A DNA stretch of 64,000 nucleotides, taken from assembly GCF_003428335.1 (NCBI RefSeq), contig NZ_CP031704.1:62001-126000 (forward strand), given 5' to 3'. Source of the DNA: Solimonas sp. K1W22B-7. GTDB lineage: Bacteria > Pseudomonadota > Gammaproteobacteria > Nevskiales > Nevskiaceae. Below, one piece after another: positions 27,267-35,820 of this stretch. Position 1 is the stretch's first letter. Every line of letters starts with the position of its first letter. Below the pieces are notes generated by a model. The model worked only from the letters and a program-made list of their open reading frames with translations, had not been told where the DNA came from and ran no database searches. A program made the position numbers and the translations under genes.

Positions 27267-27710
27267 ATGCCCAGAACCCAGCATCTCGCCCTCGCCCTCG
27301 CCCTGCCGCTGCTGCTGCTGCTGATGCTGATGAACCCGGCGCAGGCCGCCGCGCAGGAGCTGCAGCTCAGCAACCTGCGGCCCGCGGGCACGGTGCGGGT
27401 GGAGGTCTATGCCGACGCCGAGAGCTGGCGTCGCGGCCGCAACCCGGTGGCCAGCCGGCTTGTGCCGGTTCGCAACGTCACCCAGCGCCTGCGTCTCGAA
27501 GGATTGCCGGAGGGGCGCTATGCCATCCGCGCGATGCAGGCGGCGGACAGCGCAGGAGGTTGCCGCTGGCCGCCTGCGGTGGCCATGGCGCGGCGCGGCT
27601 ACAGCCGTCTCCCGCTGGCACGCCGCGCACCGCCACCCTTCGAGCGCGCGGCGGTGGAGCTGCGCGAAGGCCAGGCCGTGTCGCTGCGACTCAACCTCAG
27701 CGACGACTGA
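27267..27710 (+). CDS. DUF2141-type secreted protein
   Basis: The 147-residue protein has a Sec signal (MPRTQHLALALALPLLLLLM...AQAAAQE). The mature part contains GTVRVEVYADAESWRRGRNP, VTQRLRLEGLPEGRYAIRAM and a positively charged middle, and resembles DUF2141 proteins (small periplasmic beta-sandwich). The usual DUF2141 sequence DxNxNGKxD is only partly recognisable, so family membership is moderately sure. A GGAG site precedes the ATG. It is divergent from the two-component pair, making it a candidate target, and its 3' end lies 7 bp from the convergent permease stop. Confidence 0.68.
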   Translation: MPRTQHLALALALPLLLLLMLMNPAQAAAQELQLSNLRPAGTVRVEVYADAESWRRGRNPVASRLVPVRNVTQRLRLEGLPEGRYAIRAMQAADSAGGCRWPPAVAMARRGYSRLPLARRAPPPFERAAVELREGQAVSLRLNLSDD

Positions 27711-27717
27711 ACAGGCT

Positions 27718-30189
27718 CTAGCCCAGCACCTGCCGCGGCGGGGTCTGCAGGACCTTGCGCAGCGACAGCCAGCCCATGCCCGCCACCAGCAGCGTGCCGG
27801 CGCCGGCGCCGATGAACCACAGCGACGGGCGCAGGCCGTAGGGGATGTCGAAGACACCCTGTGCCAGCACCTGCGCGACGCCCTGCGCGACGATTGCCGC
27901 GACCAGGCCGGCGAGCAGGCCCAGCAGCGCGTACTCCGCCAGCAGGCCGCGCGCGATGGTGCCGCTGCGCGCGCCCAGCGTGCGCAGCAGCGCGGTCTCG
28001 CGCACGCGCTCGGCGCGCGTGCCTTCGATCGCCGCCAGCAGCACGGTGAGCCCCGCCAGCAGCGTGAACAGGAAGATGAACTCCACCGCGCGCACCACGC
28101 GGTCGACGATGCCGCGCACCTGCTTCATCGCCGCCTCGATGTCGAGCACGGTGACGTTGGGGAAGGCCGCGACCAGTTCGCGCAGCAGCGCGCGCTGGTC
28201 CGCCGGCAGGAAGAAGCTGCCGATGTACTGGCCGTTGACGTCGCTGATCACGCCCGGCGGTACCAGCAGGAAGAAGTTGGGGCGGAAGCTGCCCCAGTCC
28301 ACCTTGCGGAAACTGCGCACCGTCAGCTCCACCGGCGTGCCGGCGAAATCCAGCGTCATGCGGTCGCCGAGCTTCAGGCCGAGCCGCTCGATGGCGTATT
28401 CGTCGGCCGACAGCCAGGGCTTGCCGCGACCGCCCTCGCCCCACCATTCGCCCTGCAGCAGGCGGTTGTCGTCGCCCAGCGACGTGCTCCACGACAGGTT
28501 GAAGTCGCGGTTGATCCAGCGCTGCGTCTCCGGGTCCTGGAAGGAATCCGCCGTCACCGGCTGGCCGTTGAGCGCGGTCAGGCGCGCGCGTGCCATCGGC
28601 CACAGCTGCAGGTCGGGGTAGCCGCGCTCGGCGAAGAACTGCTGCAGCGCTTCGCGCTGCGCCGGCTGGATATTGATCAGGAACTGGTTCGGCGTATCCG
28701 GCGGCAGGCGGTCCTGCCAGCTCGCCAGCAGGTCCTGGCGCACCACGGACACCAGCAGCAGCGCCAGCAGGGCCAGGCCCAGCGCCACCACCTGCGCCAC
28801 GCTGGCGCCGCGGCGCCGCGCGATGTTGCCCAGGCCAAAGCGCCAGGAGCTGCCGACCGCGCGCTTGAGCGGCGACAGCGCCAGCACCAGCAGCCAGGCC
28901 AGCAGCGCCAGCAGGGCCAGGGCGATGGCGGCGCCGCCCAGCACCGCTGCCGCCAGCTTGGGGTCGCCGGTCTGCAGCCACAGCAGCGCCATCACCGTCA
29001 GGCTTGCCGCCAGCCAGATGCCCCAGGTCAGCGCCGAGCCCTCGGCATTGCGCTGGAACACCCGCATCGGCGGCACGGTGCGCGCCTGCAGCAGCGGCGG
29101 CGCGGCGAAGCCCAGCAGCACCAGCAGGCCGAGACCCCAGGCCAGCAGCAGCGGCTGCAGCGAGGGCGCCGGCAGGGCGATCTGCAGCAGTTCGGCGAGC
29201 AGGCGCGCCACCACTTCCTGTGCCGCCAGGCCGAGCAGGGCGCCGGCGAGGCCCCCGACCAGGCCCAGCAGCAGAAGGTTGAGCAACAGGGCGCGGCCGA
29301 GGAAACCGTTGCGCGCGCCCAGGCACTTGAGCAGGGCGACCTCGTCACGCAGCTTGGCGCCGTGCTGGTGTGCGCACAGCGCCACCGCCGCTGCCGCCAG
29401 CAGCGTTGCCGCCAGCACGGCGATGTCGAGGAACTGGCCGGCGCGGGACAGGGCGTTCCTGATTTCCGGTCGCGCATCCTGCGGCGCGATGCGGCGCACG
29501 CCGGCGGGCAGCGTCATCGTGCGCAGCGGCTCCAGCGACTTCGATTCTCCTGCGGCCATCAGCGTGTACTGCGCGCGGGCGCCGGGGCCGGTGAGGCCGG
29601 TGGCGGCGAGGTCGGCGTGGTTGATCATCAACCTTGGTGCGAGATCGGAGAAGCCGTTGCCGCGGTCGGGCTCGCTTTCCAGTACGGCGACGATGCGGAA
29701 ATGCGAACTGCCGGCCTGCACGATGGCGCCGGCCTGCAGGCCCAGTTCCTGCCACAGCCGCGCATCGGCCCAGGCTTCGCCGGATGCGGGGATGCCGCGG
29801 GTGACTTGTGCCGGGCCGAAGGGCAGCTCGGCGAGGCGCAGTTCGCCGCGCAGCGGGTAGTCCTTCTGCACGGCCTTGATCGAGGCCAGGGCGGTGGACT
29901 CGCCGTTGAGCACGACGCTGGGGAATTGCGTGAAGCCGCTGCTGCGGGCGCCGCTGGCGGTCACTTTCTCCAGCAGGGGGTCGGGCAGCGGGTTGCGTGA
30001 GCTGAACAGCAGGTCGGCGCCGAGCGTGTCGCCGGTCTGGTTGTCGATGGCGCTGCGGACGCGGTCGGTGAACAGGCCGACGGCGGAAAGCGCCGCGACG
30101 GCGACGGCGAGGGCCAGGGTGAGGATCAGCAACTCACCGCTTTTCCAGCCGCGGCGCAGGCGACGCAGGGCGAAGCGCAGGGCGTTCAT
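27718..30189 (-). CDS. FtsX-like ABC transporter permease (YbbP type)
   Basis: The 823-residue inner-membrane protein starts MNALRFALRRLRRGWKSGEL, with a first helix LLILTLALAVAVAALSAVGL. Two periplasmic domains alternate with helix clusters, including FLDIAVLAATLLAAAAVALC, LFTLLAGLTVLLAAIEGTRA and a C-terminal set ending MGWLSLRKVLQTPPRQVLG. This two-FtsX architecture and length match YbbP, partner of the ATPase YbbA and neighbour of TesA. The function of YbbAP is not settled; it is thought to act on envelope lipids or lipoprotein-like substrates in the manner of MacB/LolCDE. Its TAG stop is followed by AGCCTGTTC, a MITE-end-like sequence. Confidence 0.9.
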   Translation of the reverse strand: MNALRFALRRLRRGWKSGELLILTLALAVAVAALSAVGLFTDRVRSAIDNQTGDTLGADLLFSSRNPLPDPLLEKVTASGARSSGFTQFPSVVLNGESTALASIKAVQKDYPLRGELRLAELPFGPAQVTRGIPASGEAWADARLWQELGLQAGAIVQAGSSHFRIVAVLESEPDRGNGFSDLAPRLMINHADLAATGLTGPGARAQYTLMAAGESKSLEPLRTMTLPAGVRRIAPQDARPEIRNALSRAGQFLDIAVLAATLLAAAAVALCAHQHGAKLRDEVALLKCLGARNGFLGRALLLNLLLLGLVGGLAGALLGLAAQEVVARLLAELLQIALPAPSLQPLLLAWGLGLLVLLGFAAPPLLQARTVPPMRVFQRNAEGSALTWGIWLAASLTVMALLWLQTGDPKLAAAVLGGAAIALALLALLAWLLVLALSPLKRAVGSSWRFGLGNIARRRGASVAQVVALGLALLALLLVSVVRQDLLASWQDRLPPDTPNQFLINIQPAQREALQQFFAERGYPDLQLWPMARARLTALNGQPVTADSFQDPETQRWINRDFNLSWSTSLGDDNRLLQGEWWGEGGRGKPWLSADEYAIERLGLKLGDRMTLDFAGTPVELTVRSFRKVDWGSFRPNFFLLVPPGVISDVNGQYIGSFFLPADQRALLRELVAAFPNVTVLDIEAAMKQVRGIVDRVVRAVEFIFLFTLLAGLTVLLAAIEGTRAERVRETALLRTLGARSGTIARGLLAEYALLGLLAGLVAAIVAQGVAQVLAQGVFDIPYGLRPSLWFIGAGAGTLLVAGMGWLSLRKVLQTPPRQVLG

Positions 30190-30673
30190 CGCCGTGCCTC
30201 CCTCTCCCCGTTTACGGGGAGAGGGCTAGGGTGAGGGGCGCGGACTTTCAAATAGAAGCCAAAGCGGGGTCGCCGGCGACTACGCCGGTCAGGGATTGTG
30301 GATCTTTGATGGGTTATTTCGCCTAAGGGCGAGTTACTTTCTTTGCTTGTGCAAAGAAAGTAACCAAAGAAAGCACACCCCGGATGCGAGCAGCCCCGCT
30401 GAAGCGGGGCGACCTGCGCGGTGGTCGTACTTCGGGGTCGGGCAAACAGGCCGTCCATGGCCTGTATGCCCTCAGCCGGACTTCCTGTCCGGCTGACCCC
30501 TGTGCTCGACCCCCGCGCAGGTGCTCGCAAACGGGGGCCCGGAACATCAAAAGCATTCGCTTTGCTCACAAAGCCATTGGAAGACACAAGATGGATTTGT
30601 TGTTTCCCCTCGCCCGCTTGCGGGAGAGGGGCAGGGGAGAGGGTTTCTGTAAATACTTCCAACACGACCGTAC
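30190..30673. repeat. 484-bp stack of dispersed palindromes between ybbA and ybbP
   Basis: No gene is seen. In order the stretch holds: CCCTCTCCCC/GGGGAGAGGG (30200-30225); GTTACTTTCTTTGC-TTGT-GCAAAGAAAGTAAC (30333-30364); GCCCCGCTGAAGCGGGGC (about 30393-30410); ACAGGCC/GGCCTGT (about 30447-30464); TCAGCCGGA-CTTCCTG-TCCGGCTGA (30472-30496); and CCGCTTGCGGGAGAGGGG then GAGGGTTTCTGTAAAT (30615-30655). The last unit recurs at 58831-59009. The first stem may terminate or regulate expression from ybbA into ybbP. Confidence 0.75.
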
Positions 30674-31336
30674 TCACGCCAGGCTCCCCCCCACCAACGT
30701 CAACGTCCGCCCACACCGCGCCGCCAGCGCCGGATCATGCGTCACCAGGATCAGCGTGGTGCCATGCGCGCGGTTCATGTCGAACATCAGGTCGATGATC
30801 TTCTGGCCGGTGGCGGTGTCGAGGTTGCCGGTGGGTTCGTCGGCGAAGAGGATCTTGGGCTGGCCGGCGAAGGCGCGGGCCAAGGCCACGCGCTGCTGCT
30901 CGCCGCCGGAGAGCTGTTGCGGGTAGTGATCGAGGCGTGCGGCGAGGCCGACCTCGCCGAGCGCGCGGCGTGCGCGGGCGGCGGCATCGGGCAGGCCGGC
31001 GAGTTCGGCGGGGAGCATGACGTTTTCCAGGGCGGTGAAGCCGGCCAGCAGCTGGAAGGACTGGAACACGAAGCCGACGCGGCCGGCGCGCAGGCCGGCG
31101 CGGGCGTCCTCGTCCAGCGTCGCCAGCGACTGGCCGTCGAGTACGATGTCTCCCTCGGTCGGCAGGTCCAGTCCCGCCAGCAGCGACAGCAGCGTGGTCT
31201 TGCCGGAGCCGGACTGGCCGACGATGGCCACCGACTCGCCGGCGGAAACTTCGAAGCTGATGCCGGTCAAAATGCTCAGCGGTGCGGCGCCACTCACGAC
31301 AGTCTTGCGGAGATCCCGGGCAATGACGGCTTTCAT
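30674..31336 (-). CDS. ABC transporter ATP-binding protein (YbbA type)
   Basis: The 220-residue ATPase has Walker A GQSGSGKTT, Q-loop FVFQSFQLL, signature LSGGEQQRVALARAFAG, Walker B ILFADEPTGNLD and H-loop LVTHDPALAARC. This is the LolD/MacB-type subfamily that partners FtsX-like permeases. It is divergent from tesA, as in E. coli ybbA-tesA, and the matching permease lies downstream on the same strand but 484 bp away. The ATG at 31336 overlaps the tesA start on the other strand. Confidence 0.93.
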   Translation of the reverse strand: MKAVIARDLRKTVVSGAAPLSILTGISFEVSAGESVAIVGQSGSGKTTLLSLLAGLDLPTEGDIVLDGQSLATLDEDARAGLRAGRVGFVFQSFQLLAGFTALENVMLPAELAGLPDAAARARRALGEVGLAARLDHYPQQLSGGEQQRVALARAFAGQPKILFADEPTGNLDTATGQKIIDLMFDMNRAHGTTLILVTHDPALAARCGRTLTLVGGSLA

Positions 31337-31946
31337 GCGATGTGTCTTTCTGGTCTTGTGTCTGTGGGGCGGCCCGGCGGCGGCGCAGGCGCCCAGGATC
31401 CTGGTGTTTGGGGACAGTCTCAGCGCGGCCTACGGCATCCAGGCCTCCCAGGGTTGGGCGGCACTGTTGCAGCAGCGACTGCAGCGCGAAGGCTATCCCC
31501 ACGTGGTGGTCAACGCCAGCGTCAGCGGCGAGACCAGCGCCGGCGGCCTCGCCCGCCTGCCGGCAGCACTGGGACAGCACAAGCCGGCGATCGTTCTGCT
31601 GGAGCTGGGCGCCAACGACGGCCTGCGCGCCCTGCCGGTGAAGGCCATGCGCGGCAACCTGGAGCGCATGCTGCAGCTCAGCCGCGACGCCGGTGCCCGG
31701 CCGGTACTGTTCGAGATGCGCATCCCGGCCAACTACGGCGCCGCCTACGGCGACAGCTTCCGGGGCGCCTTTACCGAACTGGCACGCAATGCGCATGCCC
31801 CTCTGGTGCCGTTCTTCCTGGCCGCGATCGCGCTCGACCCGGGCAATTTCCAGGACGACGGCCTGCACCCGTCCGCCGCGGCCCAGCCGAAGCTGCTGGA
31901 TGCCGTCTGGCCGACGCTCAAGCCCTTGCTGGCGAAGCCGAAATGA
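31323..31946 (+). CDS. tesA: Multifunctional acyl-CoA thioesterase I / lysophospholipase L1
   Basis: The 207-residue GDSL esterase has a signal peptide (MTAFMRCVFLVLCLWGGPAAAQA), block I FGDSLSAAYG with the nucleophile Ser, NASVSGETSAGG (block II), LELGANDGLR (block III, Asn) and DDGLHPSAAAQ (Asp and His). It hydrolyses thioesters and lysophospholipids in the periplasm. Two starts are possible: ATG 31323 and ATG 31335. Both overlap the divergent ybbA start, so each gene's promoter must lie inside the other's coding sequence. Confidence 0.93.
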   Translation: MTAFMRCVFLVLCLWGGPAAAQAPRILVFGDSLSAAYGIQASQGWAALLQQRLQREGYPHVVVNASVSGETSAGGLARLPAALGQHKPAIVLLELGANDGLRALPVKAMRGNLERMLQLSRDAGARPVLFEMRIPANYGAAYGDSFRGAFTELARNAHAPLVPFFLAAIALDPGNFQDDGLHPSAAAQPKLLDAVWPTLKPLLAKPK

Positions 31947-32019
31947 GCGCTGCATCCCGGTTTTGACTTCGCGCGTAAGGACAATGGATACCAGGCAAAA
32001 CCCAGGCTCCATTCTCCGC

Positions 32020-33354
32020 ATGAAGATCGCAGTCATCGGCTCCGGCATTTCGGGACTCAGCGCCGCCAGTTTCCTCGCGCGCCGCCACGAAGTGACCCTG
32101 TACGAGCAGGACAGCCGCCACGGCGGGCATACCAACACGATCCTGGTGCCGGCCCCGACCGGCGAGCAGCCCGTCGATACGGGCTGGATCGTCTACAACG
32201 GCATCAACTACCCCAACCTCACTGCCCTGTTCCGCGAACTGGGCGTGAAGACGCGACCGACCAGCATGTCCTTCGGCGTGTCGCTGGGCGACGGCGCCTA
32301 CGAATGGACCGGGAGCGACCGGCTGTGGACCGTGTTCGCCCAGCCTTCCAACCTGTTCCGCAGGAAGCATCTGCGCATGCTGCTGGACATCCTCAAGCTC
32401 AACCGCCATTGCAACGCCCTGCTGCGCAGCGGGCAGCTGCCCGAAGGCTCGCTGGGCGAGTTCCTGGTCGCCGCGGGCTTTTCGCCGGAACTGGGCAGCC
32501 GCTACCTGCTGCCGATGGCGGGGCTGATCTGGAGCTGCTCGCCGAAGAAGGCGATGGAATATCCGGCCGCCGATTTCATGCGCTTCTTCGACTCGCATTC
32601 GCTGTTCACCGCCACCGGCCAGCCGGTCTGGCATACCGTGGTGGGCGGCTCGCACCAGTACCTGAAGAAGCTGCTGGAAGCCTTCCCCGGCGAGCTGCGC
32701 CCCGGGATCCCGGTCACCGCGCTGCGGCGCGGCGCGGCCGGCGTCGAGGTGGTCAGCGCGGCGGGCGTGAAAACCTACGAGCGCGTGGTCTGCGCCACGC
32801 ATTCCGACCAGGCGCTGGGCCTGCTGGCGGACGCGGCGGCCGACGAGCGCGAAGTGCTGGGTGGCATCCCCTACAACGCCAGCCGCTGCGTGCTGCACAC
32901 CGACGAGTCCTTCCTGCCCAGGCGCCGCGGCGCCTGGGCGTCGTGGAACTACCTCAACGACCGCGACGAGGTGCACGACCGGCCGATCTCGGGCAGCTAC
33001 TGGATGAACCTGCTGCAGGGCATCCCGGGGCCGGTGAACTACATCGTGACCCTGAACCCGGAGCGCGAGGTGCCGCGCGACAAGGTCCTGTACGAAACCC
33101 TGTACCACCACCCCCACTACGGCGCCGCCAGCGTCATGACCCACGAGCGTCTGCCGGCGATCCAGGGCCGCGGCGGGCTGTGGTTCGCGGGGGCCTGGAC
33201 CGGCTATGGCTTCCACGAGGACGGCCTGCGTTCCGGCCTGCGGGCGGTGGCCGGCATCGACCGCGACTGCCTGCCGGCCTGGGCCAGCCTTGAAGAAAAC
33301 CACCGTCCGGCCGCATCCTCAGTACCGGGGCTGCCGGCGACGGTGGCGGGTTAG
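32020..33354 (+). CDS. FAD-dependent amine-oxidase-like oxidoreductase (Cfa-cluster type)
   Basis: The 444-residue flavoprotein starts MKIAVIGSGISGLSAASFLA with the GxGxxG FAD-binding motif, then YEQDSRHGGHTNT, VDTGWIVYNGINYPNL, WHTVVGGSHQYLKKL and the C-terminal FAD contact FAGAWTGYGFHEDGLRSG. An ATG at 31984 with AAGGA just upstream is an alternative that adds 12 residues; homologues normally start at the MKIAVIG position. This family sits next to DUF1365 and cyclopropane-synthase genes in many Proteobacteria. In Rhodobacter sphaeroides, related flavoproteins work in furan fatty-acid synthesis under singlet-oxygen control, so lipid desaturation or oxidation is the likely role. Confidence 0.88.
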   Translation: MKIAVIGSGISGLSAASFLARRHEVTLYEQDSRHGGHTNTILVPAPTGEQPVDTGWIVYNGINYPNLTALFRELGVKTRPTSMSFGVSLGDGAYEWTGSDRLWTVFAQPSNLFRRKHLRMLLDILKLNRHCNALLRSGQLPEGSLGEFLVAAGFSPELGSRYLLPMAGLIWSCSPKKAMEYPAADFMRFFDSHSLFTATGQPVWHTVVGGSHQYLKKLLEAFPGELRPGIPVTALRRGAAGVEVVSAAGVKTYERVVCATHSDQALGLLADAAADEREVLGGIPYNASRCVLHTDESFLPRRRGAWASWNYLNDRDEVHDRPISGSYWMNLLQGIPGPVNYIVTLNPEREVPRDKVLYETLYHHPHYGAASVMTHERLPAIQGRGGLWFAGAWTGYGFHEDGLRSGLRAVAGIDRDCLPAWASLEENHRPAASSVPGLPATVAG

Positions 33355-33363
33355 GGGACGGCA

Positions 33364-34128
33364 ATGGACGCGGATCAGGCCGGCTGGCTGTACCCGGCGC
33401 GGGTCATGCACCGGCGGCGCATCGCGCCGCTGTACCGCTTCGTCTACCGCGTGTTCTACCTGCTGGTGGATATCGACCGCCTGGCCGAGCTGCAGCAGCG
33501 CCTGCGGTTCTTCTCGCAGGACCGTTTCAACCTGCTGAGCCTGCGCACGCGCGACTACGGCGACGGCCAGGGCCTGCGCCCCTGGGCCGAGGGCCTGCTG
33601 CGCGGCCAGGGCATCGAACTGGAGGGCGGGCGCATCCGCCTGCTGACCCTGCCGCGGGTGCTGGGCTGGGCCTTCAATCCGATCTCCATGTGGTACTGCG
33701 AGCATCGCGATGGGCGCCTGCGGGCGGTGATCGCCGAGGTTCGCAACACTTTCGGGGAGAAGCACTGCTACCTGCTCGCATCCGCCGACGCGCCGATGAC
33801 GTATGAGCAGGCATATGAGAAGGACAAGTGCTTCCATGTCTCGCCGTTCCTGGACCGCGCCGGGCGTTACCGTTTCGAGCTGGGCGAGCCCGGCGAGCGC
33901 CTGCGGGTGGCGATCCACGAGAGCCGCGACGGGGTGCCGGTGATGGATGCCACGCTGGCCGGCGAGCGCCGTCCGCTGTCGGACGGGGCGCTGCTGCGGC
34001 AGGTGCTGGGCATGCCCTGGATGGCGGCCAAGGTGGTGGCCGGCATCCACTGGGAAGCCTTGAAGCTGTGGCTGCGCGGAGCGGGTTACCGGCCCAAGCC
34101 GGTGCCGCTGCCGCAGGACGTATCGTGA
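33364..34128 (+). CDS. DUF1365 family protein
   Basis: The 254-residue protein shows the DUF1365 blocks: YPARVMHRRRIAPLYRFVYR near the start, FYLLVDIDRLAEL, RIRLLTLPRVLGWAFNPISM, WYCEHRDGRLRAVIAEVRNT, FGEKHCYLL and DKCFHVSPFLDRAGRYRF. No activity is established for the family. Its constant association with the flavoprotein upstream (9-bp gap) and the methyltransferase downstream (25-bp gap) argues for a step in modification of membrane fatty acids. There is no signal peptide. Confidence 0.93.
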   Translation: MDADQAGWLYPARVMHRRRIAPLYRFVYRVFYLLVDIDRLAELQQRLRFFSQDRFNLLSLRTRDYGDGQGLRPWAEGLLRGQGIELEGGRIRLLTLPRVLGWAFNPISMWYCEHRDGRLRAVIAEVRNTFGEKHCYLLASADAPMTYEQAYEKDKCFHVSPFLDRAGRYRFELGEPGERLRVAIHESRDGVPVMDATLAGERRPLSDGALLRQVLGMPWMAAKVVAGIHWEALKLWLRGAGYRPKPVPLPQDVS

Positions 34129-34153
34129 ACAACAACAAGCGACGGGGGCGTTC

Positions 34154-35455
34154 ATGAGCCAGGGACCGGAAGATCGGCGCGAATCGGGCAAGCTGGACGA
34201 CCCGCTGCAGCGCCTGATGGGGCGTGACGGCTTTTCGCCGGACCTGCCGGCGGCACTGGCGCCGCGCACGGGTGCGCCACGCCCGAGCCTGCGCCTGCAG
34301 GTGCTGCTGTACATGCTGCGCGAGCTGCACTACGGCCACCTGGAAGTGAACCTGCCCAACGGCGAGCGTCGCGTCTACCAGGGCAAGGAGCGGCTCGACC
34401 TGCGCGGCGTGCTCAACATCCGCAGCGAGAACCTGATGCAGCACGTCATCAGCGGCGGCGAAGTCGGCTTCGGCGAGGCCTATCTCGACGGCTGCTGGGA
34501 TTCGCCCGATCTCGCGCCGCTGCTGGCGGTGATGTACCTCAACGAGCCGCACTACAAGGGCCCCTTCGAGAAGAACTGGCTGGGCAAGGTCTACGGCTGG
34601 TGGCAGCACCGTCGCCACGCCAACACCCGCGCCGGCGCGCGCGAGAACATCCAGTACCACTACGATCTCGGCAACGAGTTCTACAAGATGTGGCTGGACG
34701 AGACCATGGCCTACAGCTCGGCCATGTTCATCGAGCCCAACCAGACCCTGCAGGACGCGCAGCTCAACAAGTTCCGGCTGATGTACGAGCGGCTGGAGCT
34801 TACGGCGGATCACCACCTGCTGGAGATCGGCTCCGGCTGGGGCGGCTTTGCGATCTACGCCGCGCAGCATTCCGGCTGCCGCGTCACCAGCATCACCCTG
34901 TCCGACGAACAGTTGAAAGAGGCGCGTGCGCGTGCCGAGCATGCCGGCGTAGCCGACCGCGTGACGTTCGAGCTGCGCGACTATCGCGACGTGCAGGGCC
35001 AGTACGACCGCATCGTCTCCATCGAGATGTACGAGGCCGTGGGCGCCGAGTACTGGCCGGGCTATTTTGCTGCGATCGAGAAGGCCCTGAAACCCGGCGG
35101 CCGCGCCGCGATCCAGGGCATCACCATCGACGAGTCGATCTTCCAGCACTACCTGACCAAGCGCGACTTCATCCAGAAGTACATCTTCCCCGGCGGCATG
35201 CTGTGCCCGCCGCAGCGCTTCATGGACCTGGCCCGCGCCGCGGGTCTGCAGGCCCGCGAACCGCGCTACTTCGCCCGCGACTACGCCGACACCCTGGCCC
35301 ACTGGCACCGCAACGTGCTGGCGGCGCGCGAAAAGGTGGTGGAGCAGTTCGACGAGCGCTTCCTGCGCATGTGGCGCTACTATCTCGCCTATTGCGAATG
35401 CGGTTTTCGTGTCGACCGCATCGACCTGATGCAGGTGACGCTGGAAAAGGGGTAG
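34154..35455 (+). CDS. cfa: Cyclopropane-fatty-acyl-phospholipid synthase family methyltransferase
   Basis: The 433-residue protein has a lipid-binding N-terminal part and a SAM-dependent methyltransferase domain: NIQYHYDLGNEFYKMWLDET, MAYSSAMF, LLEIGSGWGGFAIYAAQHSG (SAM-binding glycine motif), SITLSDEQLKEA, VSIEMYEAVGAEYWPGYF and IFPGGMLCPP. The family transfers a methylene or methyl group from SAM to unsaturated acyl chains in membrane phospholipids. Given the flavoprotein/DUF1365 neighbours, a methylated or furan fatty-acid product (UfaM-like) is an alternative to a plain cyclopropane ring. It is the third gene of a tightly spaced operon. Confidence 0.93.
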   Translation: MSQGPEDRRESGKLDDPLQRLMGRDGFSPDLPAALAPRTGAPRPSLRLQVLLYMLRELHYGHLEVNLPNGERRVYQGKERLDLRGVLNIRSENLMQHVISGGEVGFGEAYLDGCWDSPDLAPLLAVMYLNEPHYKGPFEKNWLGKVYGWWQHRRHANTRAGARENIQYHYDLGNEFYKMWLDETMAYSSAMFIEPNQTLQDAQLNKFRLMYERLELTADHHLLEIGSGWGGFAIYAAQHSGCRVTSITLSDEQLKEARARAEHAGVADRVTFELRDYRDVQGQYDRIVSIEMYEAVGAEYWPGYFAAIEKALKPGGRAAIQGITIDESIFQHYLTKRDFIQKYIFPGGMLCPPQRFMDLARAAGLQAREPRYFARDYADTLAHWHRNVLAAREKVVEQFDERFLRMWRYYLAYCECGFRVDRIDLMQVTLEKG

Positions 35456-35457
35456 GG

Positions 35458-35820
35458 ATGAGTACGAGGGGCGGTTTGTTCCTGTGGTCGCTGGTGGTAC
35501 TGGCCGGCCTGATCGGCGTTTCCACCTGGGCCACCGGCATCGTCAGCATCGTGCCCGCGATCCAGGACCTGGTGGACAACCCCGCCGCGGGCTACAACCC
35601 CTGGACCATCGCCACCCTGTTCGACGCCTATTTCGGCTTCCTCTGGTTCTGGCTCTGGGTGGCCTACCGCGAGCGCAGCGTGGTGGCCCGCATCGCCTGG
35701 CTGCCGGTGATCCTGCTGCTCGGCAACATCGGCATGGCCAGCTACATGCTCAAGGTCCTGTGGTCGCTGCCGCCGGGTGCCGGCGCGCGTGAAGTGCTGC
35801 TGCGGCCCGAAGGCGCATGA
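35458..35820 (+). CDS. Small integral membrane protein of the cfa operon (DUF1475-like)
   Basis: The 120-residue protein starts 2 bp after cfa. It has three predicted membrane segments: LFLWSLVVLAGLIGVSTWAT, TLFDAYFGFLWFWLWVAY and IAWLPVILLLGNIGMASYML. It resembles small membrane proteins (DUF1475/DUF2834-like) found in flavoprotein-DUF1365-Cfa clusters, though I cannot fix the family name. It ends LLRPEGA, and its stop overlaps the start of the next gene (ATGA), so translation is coupled. It may anchor or scaffold the lipid-modifying enzymes (inference). Confidence 0.75.
   Translation: MSTRGGLFLWSLVVLAGLIGVSTWATGIVSIVPAIQDLVDNPAAGYNPWTIATLFDAYFGFLWFWLWVAYRERSVVARIAWLPVILLLGNIGMASYMLKVLWSLPPGAGAREVLLRPEGA

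Noticed and set aside
31981-32019. Start of the FAD oxidoreductase at ATG 31984
   Set aside because: It has an AAGGA nearby, but the spacing is short and homologues begin at the MKIAVIGSG position. The ATG at 32020 is preferred, though not proven.
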